Shown here one piece after another: positions 12,730 to 27,700 of a DNA stretch of 64,000 bases. A program made the position numbers and the translations under genes. The notes below the pieces were generated by a model. That model was not told the origin of the DNA and did not search any database. It was given only the letters and a program-made list of their open reading frames with translations. Within the stretch, counting starts at the first letter, position 1. Each line of letters starts with the position of its first letter. Origin of the DNA: Symsagittifera roscoffensis (Eukaryota > Xenacoelomorpha > Acoela > Convolutidae); the NCBI RefSeq assembly GCF_963678635.1, contig NC_087063.1:32686599-32750598 (forward strand), in the 5' to 3' direction.

Positions 12730-15700
12730 GTAAAATGATTGAATTTTCAGTAACTCAGTTGTGAAATCAAAGAATATACGACCCGCGAAATTTTTGTGGC
12801 TTGAGCAAAATGTACGAGATTGCTAGGTATGCCTTTTTTTGTAAAGTTTAGTTTCTGAGATAGGGGTCAATTTTAAAATGTCGTTAATCCCTAAATTTTA
12901 GCGTTCAAAAATTTCAGTTGATCTTTTTGTTATTGCAACCGCTTATTAGATAAATAAATTTGTTCACGTGGTACATGTCGAGGCAAGCTCGAAAGAGTAA
13001 ATTTACGAGTTTGCATCTTACGTGTTTTGCCTTTATAGGGCTAGCGCTTCCTTTGTAGTTGGCAGATGCAAGATTTTTCTGAATGAAAACATTTCGGGTG
13101 TATGTCAGCTTTTTAAAGTGTCGGCTTTAATTCTGTCGACTGATTTACTTATTGTTTTTTTTTCTATTTGTTTTCGGTATTTTTTTTGATGTTGGTTAAC
13201 TTTGACAAGGGATGTTTGAACTTTTAAAAATCATTCCTTCGACCTTCTTTGATAATTTTTTTTGATTTTTCGAACTTGTTCTCCTTTCAGCAAAGCTTAA
13301 ATCGAAGACTTTCCTTGATACTTCTTGAGTGGCCTGCTGTTCCTGCCATATTCTGTTTGGTGAAGGTAATTGAAACCATGAGTTTGTTCGCAATTTTCTT
13401 GGTGTAATTTTCTATCAGTTTTTCCGTCAATTGATGTTTTTGTTTTCCGTGCGCCTATTTTTTTCCAGAACGAGATAACTTTCTAAGCAAAAATGCTCGG
13501 TTTTAGGAGGCTGTAAGCGGTATCAGATCACAAATTACTTTAAAAATTTCTTAATTTTGCTCGTTATTTTAAGATTTTTTCATTTTCAAAATAACAAGTC
13601 TATTATCTATCTAAATGCGGGATTCAATTTCTCGCCATGTTTAAGCCTTTTCAACGTATTATTTTTGCATGTGTAATGAAAAGATTTTTTCACGTCTAAG
13701 ATATACTGTATTTTCCGATGCTTGAAAATTTTTCCTGTTTGAATTCATTGTTTTTTTTTTCACCAAATTTGAAATAAGCGGCTCAATAGTCTGTTGCTGC
13801 CAGGTTTCCCCAATAGTTGCAATTTTAACCTCCAAGTATGGATAACCAAATCCTTTTAGTCTACGAGATACGATACACGATGATTTTTGTGACTTTTTCA
13901 ATTTTTAAGAAAAATTAGATTTCGAAATTTTTGGTAAATATGAAATTACCAACCTTCTAGTTGGGTGCTCTCATGAATTGTTCAGATGCTGAAATTCTTG
14001 CCTCCAAATTCGACTATTCATATGGTTTTAGTATCGAGATTTGAAGTTTTTTTTCAAAGAACTTCGCAACTCTCAGAGGTTGCAGATCTTGCCTCCAAGT
14101 TTGATTGCTCAATTTTTTTTTTATTTCGGAGATAAGTCCTATTCATGATTTGTCATTAACTTTCAATAAAATTAGATCTAAAAAAACTTCAGTTTGAAGT
14201 CCTCAATACTGTCGTGAAGTCATTTCAAGGCTCTCTCAACGCTTTTAATTTCCTAGATATGACGTTTTTTTTCAAAGATTTTCAACAGTTAATTTTCATT
14301 GAACCTATGAAAAATGAGTCTGATTTTCAAAAATAATCACGCTGGATTTCAAATGGCGGATGACAGCAAATGGTATGCTAATGAAAATAACGAATGATTA
14401 ATTTATTTCAAGATGAATCTTCAAAGAGAATTAGAAGATTAAAATCCACTATTTTTGGAGGTTTGACCATTTTAGTTTAAAAAGAAATTTTAAGTTGAAA
14501 TTAATTTTTTTGTTCAATTTTTCAAAGGAAATGCGTTATTGGATGACCCCGTCTTTTGTTACAGTTGCATTCATTTCGCTGTATTTTCATGTATTTTATT
14601 TACAAGCAATTTTTAAGTTGACTATTTTATTTGTAGAACTGGAGGTGCGTTACAGGCTAGCTTAGTTTATTTTCGCTATCGAAAAAAAAGAATTATATGA
14701 CAGTTTTTCCGTCAGCTTTCTTCTTCTGGATAATTTTTTGTCTCAGTTTATTTGAGTTTAGTTTCTGACAACTTTTGGTCTTAATTCTTCGTAATATCTG
14801 AGAATTTTTGTTGCTAATCAAATTCAAAATAATGGCGCATTGAATTGCTCTACATATTTGATTTTTCTTTTTAAAAAATGGGTTTTTATGACCTCCCAGT
14901 TTTGTGTGCATAGTTCTTTCTTAGTAGTTTTAGTTATTTTTTATGCTATTTCAATGCTGGTCTCTGTGTTATGCGACAGGTTTCATCAATATGGTTTTGA
15001 CTTCAGACAAACATATGAAAGTTAGTTATTTCTATGGTATTTTTTTCTTTTTTTTGCGATTCGGTGGCTTTCTTTATCGCAAGTGGCTTCTCCTCTCTGT
15101 GACAATTTGAGAGGTGATAAAATGAATCAAAAGCTAAATCAATTTTTTGGCGCTATGATATGAAATGTATAAATGTTTTCGTATAATTTTTTTGAGTTAA
15201 TTGCCTTTATGGTGTAGCTTATCAGCTCGAGCTTTCAAATTCTCAACAGAATTCGAGCTGGTGATGTTATTTAAGATTATACCGAAATTGAAAAAATCAT
15301 GGAGAAACTTAATATTTGTGTACTTAGCAATTTTTCCATGCAAAATCAGATACCACAAATAATTATAAGAATGGGTCACGGATCGACTTCGTGTTAATTC
15401 GCTTGCAAGAGCAATCGACTTGTAGAAATCGGTAACTAGACCTTTCCCGTAAACAATTTTTCTCACAGATGACATGTCGCTGTTTTGAGTTCCGGTCTGA
15501 CATTGTTTTTCTTTCCACTATGTATATAAGTATACCTTACATGTATATCTTGCTTTGTTATTTTACCTCGGCACCTTTCAGGCTCCTTACTACTTGGTCT
15601 AGAGGTAAAGCCGGATACTTCGGAACATGAGGTTGGGGGTTCGGTCCCCGGTGGGATAATTTTTTAAAATCAGCAAATGCTTCGTAAAATTTGCCCTGAT

Positions 15701-18700
15701 CCTAGTTTAACATTCAATATTCTAAGTTTTTAATTATCAATGAAAGTAGTGAAGACACTTCGTCTTGGTGATGAACAGGGATTAAAAACGTATTGAGGTT
15801 TTAGGAAAAGACTTAACATTTATTTACAACTAATTCGGAGATGTGTATTTTCTTTCATGCTTTAAGATGAGTTCGTTTTTGTATTTCAATTCCCGTTCAT
15901 TTGCTGAAAGGAAGGCAAATAACGCTCTCCACTTCGTTAAATAACGCTCTCCACAACGTTAAATCTAGTATTTCTATGAATCATTTTGGTTTTGGCTACC
16001 TAAGTTTTGTTGCGTCGGCTTAGTGGTCACTCGGTAAACAACTTTGAATGGTTATTTAGCTGCTCTGATGGTGTTTATTGGAATCGTTTCCTGAAAAAAT
16101 ATCATTCGGGACGCTCTCCACTTGCATAAATCTAAATTTTCTATGGTATCCATTTGTTTTCGGCTCAACTGGTGTCTAGCCAATATTGTCGCATATGCTT
16201 AGTTCCCGCTCGGTTGATAATTTTTAATGCTTATTTAACGGTTTTAATTGTGCTTCTTGAAATTTTTGTATCAAAAAATATTCGAGACGTGGTGGGATTT
16301 TTTCTAATATTTGCACTGCCACCGGGAAAAAACTGTGGTGGGATTTTTATGTGCTATTTGCATCGGAAGTTCGTGTTTTATATTGGTTTGGTTCGGCTTA
16401 ATAGTTTTCTGTGGTGCTTTTATCGGACTATATGCGTCTTCTTGCTACGTTTTGTCTGATTTTCAGGTTGAAATAGCGTATTTTTTAAATAACCTATTCA
16501 GTTCAGTTTTTCGACACAAGAAATCTTTTCGGCTTCGTTCCGGGTTTTTTAGTCTGTGCACGCCAAATGAGATACGATAACTAAACGTCAGATTGATATA
16601 TCATATTAAAGCTTTTGTAATCGTACTTTCATTGACATTGAATTTTTCGAAAACTTTTTCCAACTTCGGGAAAAACCAGTTTTATTATATTGAGTTTAAA
16701 TCAAATATACAGCGAGTTGAGAAAAAAAACAGTTTGTGAAGATTCAAGTACCACTCTCTCAGCAAGAAAAAATAGGTCGTTTAAAATAAAGGTAACCTGT
16801 GAAAGTTGAAAAAAATCGTCTTGCTTTTGTTATGGCTTTTGCAAGGATAACAGCTATCAAATACTGGTGAAGCCATTATTAATGTTTTTAAGCTTAGTTT
16901 TCGCCCTTATCCGTAACTTGCAAACGGTTACTCTGTTTTTTGTTGATTTATTATACAGTGGTGATTTAAATTTATCCGGACAAAATGAACAAAACTTGAA
17001 TTTTCAAACACGTTTTTCTCAAATTGAGTTGAGATTAGACAGAAAAAAAAAGAACAAAAGTTGCTGAGAATTTCATGAGAATTCATGCGGTGTAATTTTT
17101 TCTCCGAAATCAATTCTCAACCTAAACTTTACCTCAAAAATGGGTCATTTTGGCTTTTTTCAATTAATCAAGAATTACGCTGAAACTATTTTGTTAATTG
17201 ACGAGGAATATACCTCACAAGAGGCCTCTTACACAGCCCAACAAAGTTCTAGAAGGGCTAAATCTCAAAAAATAATTGAGTAAATTGTTTTAAAAGTTTT
17301 TTAAGCCAAAATTTTGGGTTTAATAAAGTAAAAATCACGTTTCTTGACTATCAAGCAAAAATATGTTCTCTTACACAGGTTTTTGGACATTTATCCCTTG
17401 TAGAACTATTTTGGCTGTGTAAGAGGCTTCTTGTGATGTATATTCTCATCAATTAACAAAGTAGTTCCAGCGTAATTTCTATTAATTAAAAAAAGCCAAA
17501 ATGACCCGTTTTGGAGTAAAATTTTGGTTGAGAATTTCGGAGAAAAAAATTACACCATATTAATTCTAATGAAATTCTAAGCAACTTTTGTTCTCTTCAC
17601 TTTTTGTCTAATCTTAACCCAATTTGAGAAAAACGTGTTTGAAACTTCAAGTTTTGGTCGGATAATTTAAATCAGCACTGTACTACTGAATGAATGAATG
17701 AAAATTGAAATTTTTAATTTGTTTTAAATATGTAAAAGTTCATCAAAATATAGACATTGTTTAGTTTTTGGAATGATGTTGAAGTTATAACACTACTACG
17801 ACGGTTACTTAGCAGTATTTAGACAACCGCGTATTCATATTCGTCACTAAGCAGACAAATAGTATATTAGCCAATCAGAATCGAGTCAAGAAAGAAATCA
17901 ATAATAAATAATTCTTTCTTTCGTCAGTTTGCTCTCTCATCTCGATTCTGATTGGTTAATTTTTACTGCTTACTGGAGATTATGAATACGCGGTTGTCTA
18001 AATACGCACCGCGCTCCTACTACTACTATGGTACTACTACGTCATGGTACTACTAGTTCAGTCGTCTAACATGTTTTGTTTTAACTAATTGCAAAAGGTT
18101 TCTTCGTCTCTTTGTGCACGTTTTGAATCTTTGTTGAAAACTTTCGTTTTCTCAATGTTGGGCTAGCCATTTATTTCAAAATTTGAATTGCAAAATTAGT
18201 TTCAAACAGCGCCTCTGTTTTTTTTCGCTACAGTCGTTTTTTCGAGTATTGTTTTTAAGGACCTTGAATTTAAAATGTTTTAGGCGGAACTGACCCTGCA
18301 TGACCTTAACAACGCATCCACCATCCACAGCTTCGTAAGTGACCTGTAGTTTAGTGCGTTTAGACAGGGATGCTTTTGGTAAATCGAATTATCATTAAAT
18401 TTTCAGACCAATTAACCAAATTACTTAACAAAGCTCGAATAACATGTTAAGATTATTCCCAATTAACTTACCATTTTGACATTGTAACGAATTAAAAAGC
18501 CATAGCTTCTCCTTTTTAACTCCAGTTTGACATCTTTTATCTAAATTCAATCACATAATTTTGTATCGTTTTGTGACAGTGTGACGGTTTGCTGAAGTAC
18601 CACCATTTAGATAATTTAAATGGCAAGTTAGCTACGAGTTTGAGGAGATTTTTTGAAATTAGTTTGAAGTGGCTCTGCGATGAATAGAAAAATGCGCGTT

Positions 18701-21700
18701 CACAGTTTCGGAGGGGTTTTGTTGAAACCCTTATAATATCTATTTACTGAACTACTACTTTCCGGCGTATTTTCAAGTTAATTTCAGAAAAATAAGAAGA
18801 ATGAAAATTGAATATAATCGTGGAATTAGTCTATGTATTGGTCTTATGTTGGCGCTTGCGAGGTTTATAAAAAACACTGACATGAATTTGCGCGTATTAC
18901 TTAAATTTACCTGGGAGTTTTCTGGTTGAATAACTCATGTTCACCCCTGTTAAACAAATGTTTACATGAAGTTCGTCGTAAGTTATCTGCTATTTAATTT
19001 ATCTGATATTAGACAATAGGGCTCAGTTGAAAAAGCTCAGATATTACGTCTTCATGGCACCTAAAGTAAGGTTCGCCATTTAGGGTCTCCCAGTGATCAA
19101 ATAATAAGTCCAACCAATTGTTACAAATATTCATATTTCTTAATAAATGCGCATCCTATGTAATTTCTGGGTGGCTATTTTCATTTTATTCGCCCAAAAT
19201 GAATTTACAAATCATGTGTCGTGTGGGCAGTGGATTAGCACTAACAGGTTCGGACTGAAAAGTGGGAAAAACACGCTTGGATTTGCAAAGCTCATCTAAT
19301 ATTCCCTATTTTGATGGAAAATCCAAATCAAGCCACAAGCTGCCCAGGCTCACGGGATTAACTTGACTAAATTAGTCCTTGTTGTCTCCTTGTGAAATTC
19401 GCAAGTATTCCGGGCAGAACTTACGCGAATATTAGAAAAGATCGCTAATTGAGTTTAAAGCCCTCAATGATTAGCGCGGGCAGATTTATAACTGTTCGCC
19501 CCAAATTAATTCTTCTTTTGCCTTCATTTTCTAAAGAGCTAATACTTTGTTCGCTAAGGTGATGACTTAACTTATTCTGAAAAAAATATATATCAAAGTG
19601 CCAATCGATTGCTAACTACTACTTCATGTGACGCACAGCTGCTTTTTTTAACTTTCGCTCGGAGTTATGGAGACACTTTTTTCATCTGGTAAGTCTGGTA
19701 AAAAAAACAACATATTTAAAGTTTAAGCTTTTTGTATGCGAGCATCCAAACGAAGTGATATTTTCCTTTTGTTAGCTGAAGTGGTTTTAAAGGTTTTGTT
19801 TTTTCCTTCGGTGCAGCAGCTTTCTTGCAGAAATGTTATTGAACATCGGTAGCTGAAGTGTTGATAATTATTCAATAAAGTACTTGGATTGAGGTCAAGT
19901 TTAAATGATATATTTTCATGTGAATAAGGATTTTTAGACGGAAAACACTTTCTCATCGGGTGCCACTTTTATGGAAATAAATAAGTGGCTGTAAGTAATC
20001 GAGCAATTTTAATCAAAAGTCTTTCTGATGCGAAAATATTTGTTGGATTTTTGACAGACCGTTTTAAATCATTTTGTTTCAGAGCTGTTATCGCCAATGA
20101 AAGTTTCGCTAAATGTTCAGTCGCAATTCGGTTGTCTGAATCTTGCCATGTGATCGCGCATTGCAGCGGCTTATCATTAATTAGCTAGCGTATTCAAACT
20201 GGAATGTATTTTTTTTTCGGGTTAACCACAATTAAACAGAATCATTTGGTGTCTTGGTTCATATCGAATTCAATTTTCTGTGCGTCTCCGGCACATTTAG
20301 TCTGGAGGTAAACGCTTACGCTTGGGAAGCCAAAAGTCTTGGGTGCGAAACTGACCGGACCTGTTTTTTTAAAAAACTGGAAATAATTCGTTTAAAAAAA
20401 AATTGCCGGCTGATCATTGTCTGGTGATGTTTGTCGGCTTAGTTGCCACATTGTATAGTTTTTTTCACATTATAGTTGCGTTTAGTGTTTGATTTTACTC
20501 AGTTTGTGCTGTTTGTATTTTTTTTTACTAAACTTGACCTCGTTTAAAAACTTTTTTCTGCCGATATGATTTTGGAATATTTTTTATCGGCTAAGTGACC
20601 TAGTTTTCAGTCGTTCCATTGGAAACACATTTTTAATGATCATGTCTGGATTGCACAAAATGCTAAAATTCCTATATAATTATAGTCAAGATTTTCTTTC
20701 TAACAATTTTTTCTCCGACTTCTTCGATTTTTTCTCCTTTTTTCCGGCTTGATAGGTTTCGGCCTATAATACATTGGCTTATTGGCCTCATATTGCATTT
20801 ATTGATGAGCCAAAAAAGTTTTGCGCGTGCGCGTCTGTGTTTTGAGGCTGAGGGGGACTTCATAACTTTTTATGAGTCTTAAATTTTTATAAATCTTTTT
20901 TTTTATTTTCATTTTTTGGGCTTAATAGGTTTCGGTCTATATTATATCGGCTTAGTGGGCTCATAATGTTTCATTTGACGAGCAAAAAAGTGTTTTAAGG
21001 GCTAGGTGGACTCATTAACTTTGAAAAGTTTGAAGTCTTGTTGATTTTTTTCGATATCTGACAAGATTTCTGGTGAGTTTTTTTCGGCTTTGTTACCGCT
21101 GGGTACATTATCTTCAGATGCTGGTTACACATTATATTGTCTTGGAATAGTTTTTTCAAAACTAGCTTTATTCATTTAAAAGATATAGTTTTTTCGACCT
21201 TTTCGATTTTTTAAAATTTTTTTTTATAATATCGCAAGTGGTGAGAAGCTCAGCTTCGCCTCTGTGTATCAATATCATCTGATATCTTTACAAACCTCTC
21301 ACAAGCTAGAGCCTACTGATCTCGGTCGCGTAAACGCTTGGTTGCATGTTGTGCTATCAGAGTTTGTGAAACATTGAACGGATCAATTGAGCAATCTCCT
21401 GCCCCCTCCCTCCGCTATGACCAATTCAGCCATCTCTCAAGACATTCTCAAACGCGAGCAGATGGTTGAAGTTTATATAGGTCGCAATCAATTGGCCGAC
21501 TGAAATTTTTTGTTCGCTATCAATTCACGAAATTTAATAAGGTCCGTTTCCTGGCCTCTATTTATGCCAATAAAACCTTACAGCATTGTAATAATGTATG
21601 CAATTGCACAGTTTTCGACCGTCAAAACGGGAAAAAACCGGTTAATATGCGGCTAATTCAGCAATTTTTTCAATCAGTGCTACATTCGGAGGCTGCGTTG

Positions 21701-24700
21701 GCACACTAATAAATACCATGAGCTTTTAAGTTTGATTTATAATGGGTTAACACAGTTGATCCTTTTTAAGAGTCTAGGAACGTAGTTCAGACTCTTATAT
21801 AGCTTGTGATGATTAAGAGTCAAGAACGTAGCGAATGCTCTTATATATGTCTCGGTGGTTTTTTGTGTTTTTTGGGAAGTCTTAAATTTGTTCAAGCTCA
21901 AGTTTGATTTTTCGCGGTCTGACTTTCAAGTTCTTTTTAAGCTCACTTCTTTTTCTTTTTTTTGCGAGGAAGGCAAACGATGCTGCCTTTAGTTTATTAC
22001 ATGAAAAGTTTGTTTTTTTTTTGCTTTTCAATGCTCTCGAATCTTGCCGCTTTCTCGCTTGTTTCGCCTTGTGATAAATTTTATTTTTCTCAAATAAAGT
22101 TGCTCTTTTCGCTGCCCAGTTTTTGTGCACAATTGAGCTATACTGGTCTTTCAAAATGGAGCTCGTGATGAAACAATCTACCAAGTTCCTTCATGCGCGG
22201 GACACATCACGTAAATACGAGCGAATTTCCAATATAAAGCAGAAACTAGATGACTTGCAGACAATTTTGATATAAAGCATGCAAAAGTGTTGGCTCATAA
22301 TATGAAAGCTTACTGTACTGATTTATAAAATTTTCCGTTCTTTCATGAGTTAGCAGCATGATAATAGCCGTTCAATCAAAGCGTATTCACGGCTCAGTGG
22401 TGTGTATTAATCAAGCATGTGTGGAAAGATAAAGGGAAGTTGAAGTTATGCGTTGCCGGTGGATGTGTGTATCTTCTGAAGTGGCAGGTTTTGAGATTGA
22501 TTCCCATCTTGCTTAGGTTTCGTTTTTTACAGCTTGTGGAAAGCAGCTGACCCTCTAAGTAGCTTTAAGAAAGTGCAGTGGATTAAAAAAATTTAATGTT
22601 TTTCTATTTTTCTCAGTTTGAAAAACATAAATCGAAAAAGATCAATCATAAAAGTTTTTAACCTGGAAAAGATGTGTGGAGTTGTAAATTGTTCTATGAA
22701 GCTCGGAAATGTATTTGTTTTAAAGGCTATTTTTTACTTCTCTCATTTTGAACAGCTAATTGTTGTCGTTTTCTCACTTGTGTTTTCGAAGCCCAGCTTC
22801 GCCTCTGTTTTTTTCAATGTAATTTTATCAACTCCAATTTGTGTTGTAGCTTCTTTTTCGACTATTTGAAATTTTCTGTCGGTTAGTTAGTCATGCTATG
22901 TTTTTGTTATGTTTGAAGTGGTACGAAGCTCCGCTTCGTATCTGTGTATAAAATGTGAATCGCTGGATGTGAAGTGTTTCTAATTCATTGATTTCAATTC
23001 ATAAGTGTTTTTCCAAATTATAGTGGTTTGTTTGGTTTGCCCATTATAGCGATAGAAACCACCTGGATTTGAACTAGACCCCTGACATCTAGTTGTTTAA
23101 ATAAACTTCGAATTTGGGCAAAATGCCTGCGGTTCTGCTATTCTTTGATCCCTTAGCGGTTCTCATTTGTATTCTTCACAACCGAAAAAATGTAGATAAG
23201 AATCAGCAAAAACGAGGGTATGGTTCCTTCTAAAAGCACACATAATCTGTATTTTTTAAATAAGCGGTTCTCGTACGGTGAACTGCCCAGAAAAGGTGAA
23301 CTGATTTTATTTTAGTGGCATACGGATACGCGGTATATGCTTGGAGCCAGTTGTGGAAATCGAAGTCGTAACTCAAAAAAATTTTTTGGTGGTATTTTTT
23401 CTTTTATGAAGGAACATATTTATAGTTATTTAAATTTTCACATTGCTCCCAAATATTTACATAATGCAAACCAGTTGCATTGCTTTCATTTTAATTTAAT
23501 ATTGCTGTCTTTTTCGGAAATGAAATGACATTTTTTTAAACTCAATTAAGTTTAATTGACCATCTTTTCATCTTCCTACGCATGTGGCCGGCCCATTATT
23601 TTTTTGTTAAACGCACCGTTGATAATTTTTTAAACTCTTATGATACAAATCAAATATCAGTGTAGCTCGAGCCACTCAGAATTAATGAAAACCGACTGAA
23701 TCGGACTCTAATTAACGGTAATCGAATAAACATTGGCTCAATGAAAAGTCCGATGGAGTCAGTCAAGTGATGTATAAAATTAACTTTTTTGGCAGCAAGA
23801 TTTTTTTGCGGCAATATTTTAATACTGTGCTATTTCCGCAGCAGCTGGGTTTTTTCAATTTTTTGAAATTTTCATGCAGACCTAATTTTCAGAACAGTGA
23901 GTCATTGAATCATATACTGAATCGCTAAATCATTCCATGGCATATCCAGCGTCTCATTCTGTAAATTTGGCGCGGGAGTAAAGTCAATGCCTGGTACGTC
24001 AAAGATTCAGGATTCGAGTCCAGCCAAGATTTCTTCTTTTTGCTGACTGAAAATTTTCGGCTTCACCTATTTTTTTTCACCATAATTGAAAGTAAGTGAG
24101 TTCCAAAATACACACTTTAATTGAGTTCCAAAATTTGTGGGGAATTCCAGAGGCTTTGGGAATTTTTTTTTGATATGCTATTTTGATATTTAAGGACAAA
24201 TGTTTTTTTGGCATGATAAATTATTATAATTTTTATGAATCATAATCATGTAAGAAAGTTTGAGTCGTGTCTGCTCTTGAAATATTTTAAAGATTTTTTA
24301 AAATGTCACAGGTCTTAACAGTCAATTTTTTACGCCTGAACCATTGCATATATTGAACATAGGAGCAGGGGCGGATCTAGGATTTTCTCGAGGAGGGGGG
24401 AGGTGCGAATTTTCAAAAAAAAATCATGATCGGGATTTGTAAGTATTTTCACTTGTATTGTGCATGCCAAACTCTGCCATTTTGAATTCAAAAATTTCTA
24501 CTTCAATACGCTCGAATTTCAGATCCTATTAAATATATTGCAGCCTGAAGATATTAACTGGTAAGACAGTGTTACGGATGTTTTGTGCTTGGTTAGTTTT
24601 TCTTTCTAATAAATTTCGAACATATAAACATTCAAACTGAATATATAATTTTTGAGCTAATTGTCAAAGTTATGGAGAAGTCGTAATTGAAATCTGAAAA

Positions 24701-27700
24701 AAAGTGATTCGATCTTTGCTTTATGGGACGTAAAATCTTTTTTAGTTGAATTTGCGTTTTTTAAATGCATAGAAAGTTTAAGTCTGATTAAAAACATTCG
24801 AGTTTTCTATATCAAGTTCTTACCAAAATTTTTTTCTGACAATTTTAAGGTAGGCGTACAAATCGAATAGCGCTCAGGGCTTTGCCCTGATACCATTATT
24901 TTTTTCAATTTTTCATATTTTCTTAATATGGAGGATGGCGTTCAATTCGTTTTTTCTCAGCTGTTGGCTCAGTCTGAAAGTGAGCGCGGATATTATTTTA
25001 CTGATTAGTTTGTAAGGAAACTAACATCTTTGATATAATCGTCCCTTAATGTGCAGAGATCAGTGGCCAGCTTAAGCTTTTTTGGCTGCATTATCTCGGC
25101 TTTTTTCCTATCGTTTTGTTGACATTTTTTTCTTCTATGTTTTTAATCTTTGCGATAAGCAAGGTTATTGAAATCGGGTAAGAGACTTTTTCACATACGA
25201 AATTTGTTCACAGAATGGAGGAAATTGCAATCATTTTTTTATTGAGAGTAATGAACGTAGTGAAGACTCTTATATAGGTCTTGGTGATTTTTTTTCAAGG
25301 AAGTCTTAAAATTCTCTAGTAACTACAGATGTGCATTCATACGTATTAATGCACTTGTGAAGGCATTTAGGTATACATGCTTTTTTGAGTTCAGTTAAAA
25401 TTCATCTGCTGAAAGTTACGTAAAAAACACTCCAAATGCGACCGGGGAAATGGCGCGAAAAAACGTGAACAGTTTCGTTTCGGAAGTGGAATTTAACTTT
25501 TAGATTGCCAGCGGAATAAAAACTTTTCTCATTGATCCGAATTTCTCAAGTTGGGTTAATGTTATCAAAATCGTAAGTTATTCTGGAAACTCAAAAATTA
25601 AATGGCATCTATTTTTTTCTTTGAAATTCGAAAGTTCAAAATTTTTTCAACACAGTCAGTGTTTTTTTTCTGTTTGTTTGCGTTCATTACTCTTTTCCAA
25701 TTCTTAGTTGGCTATGTTATCATCAACTACTGGCTAGTGCATTGGTTGAATAATTAGCATTGTTAGTGTTATAGTTGCACATGTACCGTAGATGCCCGTT
25801 GAAAGTTATTTTCCTTTTTCAAGCTTAATGGAAAATGAAATTCTGAACACGGTTTTCATTTCAGCAGCTAACTGGTTAGTACGCTTGCCCTAAAAACGTT
25901 TGCGGATTTTTATTGCTGTTTTATATCGAATTTTTCTGTTTCATTCATATGATTGGTAAAATTTTGCTCAAAAGATTCCAAAAGTTCAGAATATTTACGA
26001 TCTAACAACTGGATTTTCCATAATTCTCGAAAAAAAGACAGTTTTTTTATAATATTCGAATGAAAATTTTTTTTTGTAACAACATGGTCTGCTATCAATG
26101 AGTATGTCTTCCTTTTTTTGCAATTGCTTTAAATATCTTCTCAATTTAACTTTTGTTTTCTTTTTTTTGCGTTCACAACTTTATTGGTTTCGGTCAACCT
26201 TGGGTCTGATTTTACAGCCCATGATTTTTCGGAATTGCCTCGTGTTGACAACAGTTTTACAAATTTTGTTTATGATATATTTTTGTATTTTATCTGTTCT
26301 TTCGCTGGAGATCGCCATAGAATAAAGTTTTGGCTATGTTCAGTATTTGGAAGCTATTTTTTTTAAACTTTTTTTTGCGTGATCTCAAATTTGCATGGAA
26401 AGTTTAGTTTTCAGATTTGACCCAATTAACTAGTTAATTTGACACAGTTGTACCCAGTTGTCCGACAGCAAATACTTCTATATTTTTTTTTTGAAGATTT
26501 GCGCCTTGAGTCAGATTTATATAGCAACTAGCCATTGTACCCCAATAAATATTTTAGCGTATAAGGCTGTTGTTTGAATTTCATAAAAATAATCCATTTT
26601 TTGCATCTTTTAAATAGTTCTATCTAAAAATCTACAAAAATACAACCAATTTGCCGTTCCATCATTATCTTCATTTCCATGCTTCTAAGTTTCAATAAGT
26701 TCGTTCTTAGGAAGCCTTCATTCAATTACAAACAAAATGAGCCCTTGTAGTATAGAAATGAACTGTTTAGACTTTTGTACTTTTTTGTCTTTCTTAAATA
26801 TTGACATTTAAAAAAGAGAGAGTTAGACTATGTTCTGCACACAATCACTATTTGTTTTTATTCAAAAGAAAAACAATTCTTTCGGATCAACGAGCTAGAT
26901 TGATCAACTCCTTGAATTTAATTTATGTAATCTATATTTCAATTGAATATATGTAGTCTTTCATGTACTACTGTAAATTTTAACTTCAACAATCCTCAGT
27001 GTTTTAGAAAGCTTCCGTAACTATAATTTTTTTTGCAGAAAAATTTAATTGAAAAAAACTTTTCATCAACAAGGAAGTGCAAAATGAAGCTTTGAGAACT
27101 AGTTTTTCTGGAGTAAAACCAAGTTTTTCACTTCTTAAAGGGCAATATTTTGACTGCTTTACTCGCTCTAAATAAGACTAAATAAGTCTCAACCGGTTTT
27201 TCTAGACGCTGAAGAAACTTCGAGGAAATTTTCTATCAAATCTATCTATTATATATCTAGTGCGGGTTTCAGTAACTCGCCATGCTTTAGTGTTTTCAAC
27301 GTTTTATTGTTGCATGTTTAACGATAGAATTTTTGCACGTTTAAGCTAAATCGTATTTTGCAATGATTAAGCATTTTTTTCGATTTCCCAGCTTGAATTC
27401 AAGGTTTCTCTTCGAGTTTGAAATGAGCAATTCTGAATCGGGATGCTGTCAGGGTTACGCTAAGGGCTGCAAGTTGGGCCTCTAAACATGAATATCCAAA
27501 TCTTTTTTAGTTAAAGAGATACGAGGATTCTTGTGATTTTTTCGAAAATTTTCATAAAACTTACATTTAAAAAACTCCACAAAAACTTAAATTCTCAATC
27601 CTGTCGTTGGATGTTGTCAGGTACTCTCGGAGGTTGCAAATCTCGCCTCAAAAGCTGACTGCTCAAATTCTTTTAATTTGCGAGATATACGTTTTCTGTG

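Larger units (their letters stand above)
12730..18283 (+). other. RhoGEF intron, 5.6 kb
   Basis: Contains the satellite-bearing repeat (13600-14670), a tRNA-like piece (15594), a foldback mariner-type element (16956-17680) and a hairpin MITE (17815-18005). 12780-13590 and 14680-15590 show nothing I can name. 15900-16140 repeats a motif ACGCTCTCCAC three times, which also occurs inside long R1 copies. Confidence 0.7.

Noticed and set aside
16154-16580. Two overlapping hydrophobic frames of about 100 and 89 codons
   Set aside because: Rich in Phe, Leu and Cys only because the DNA is T-rich; no splice context or domain.
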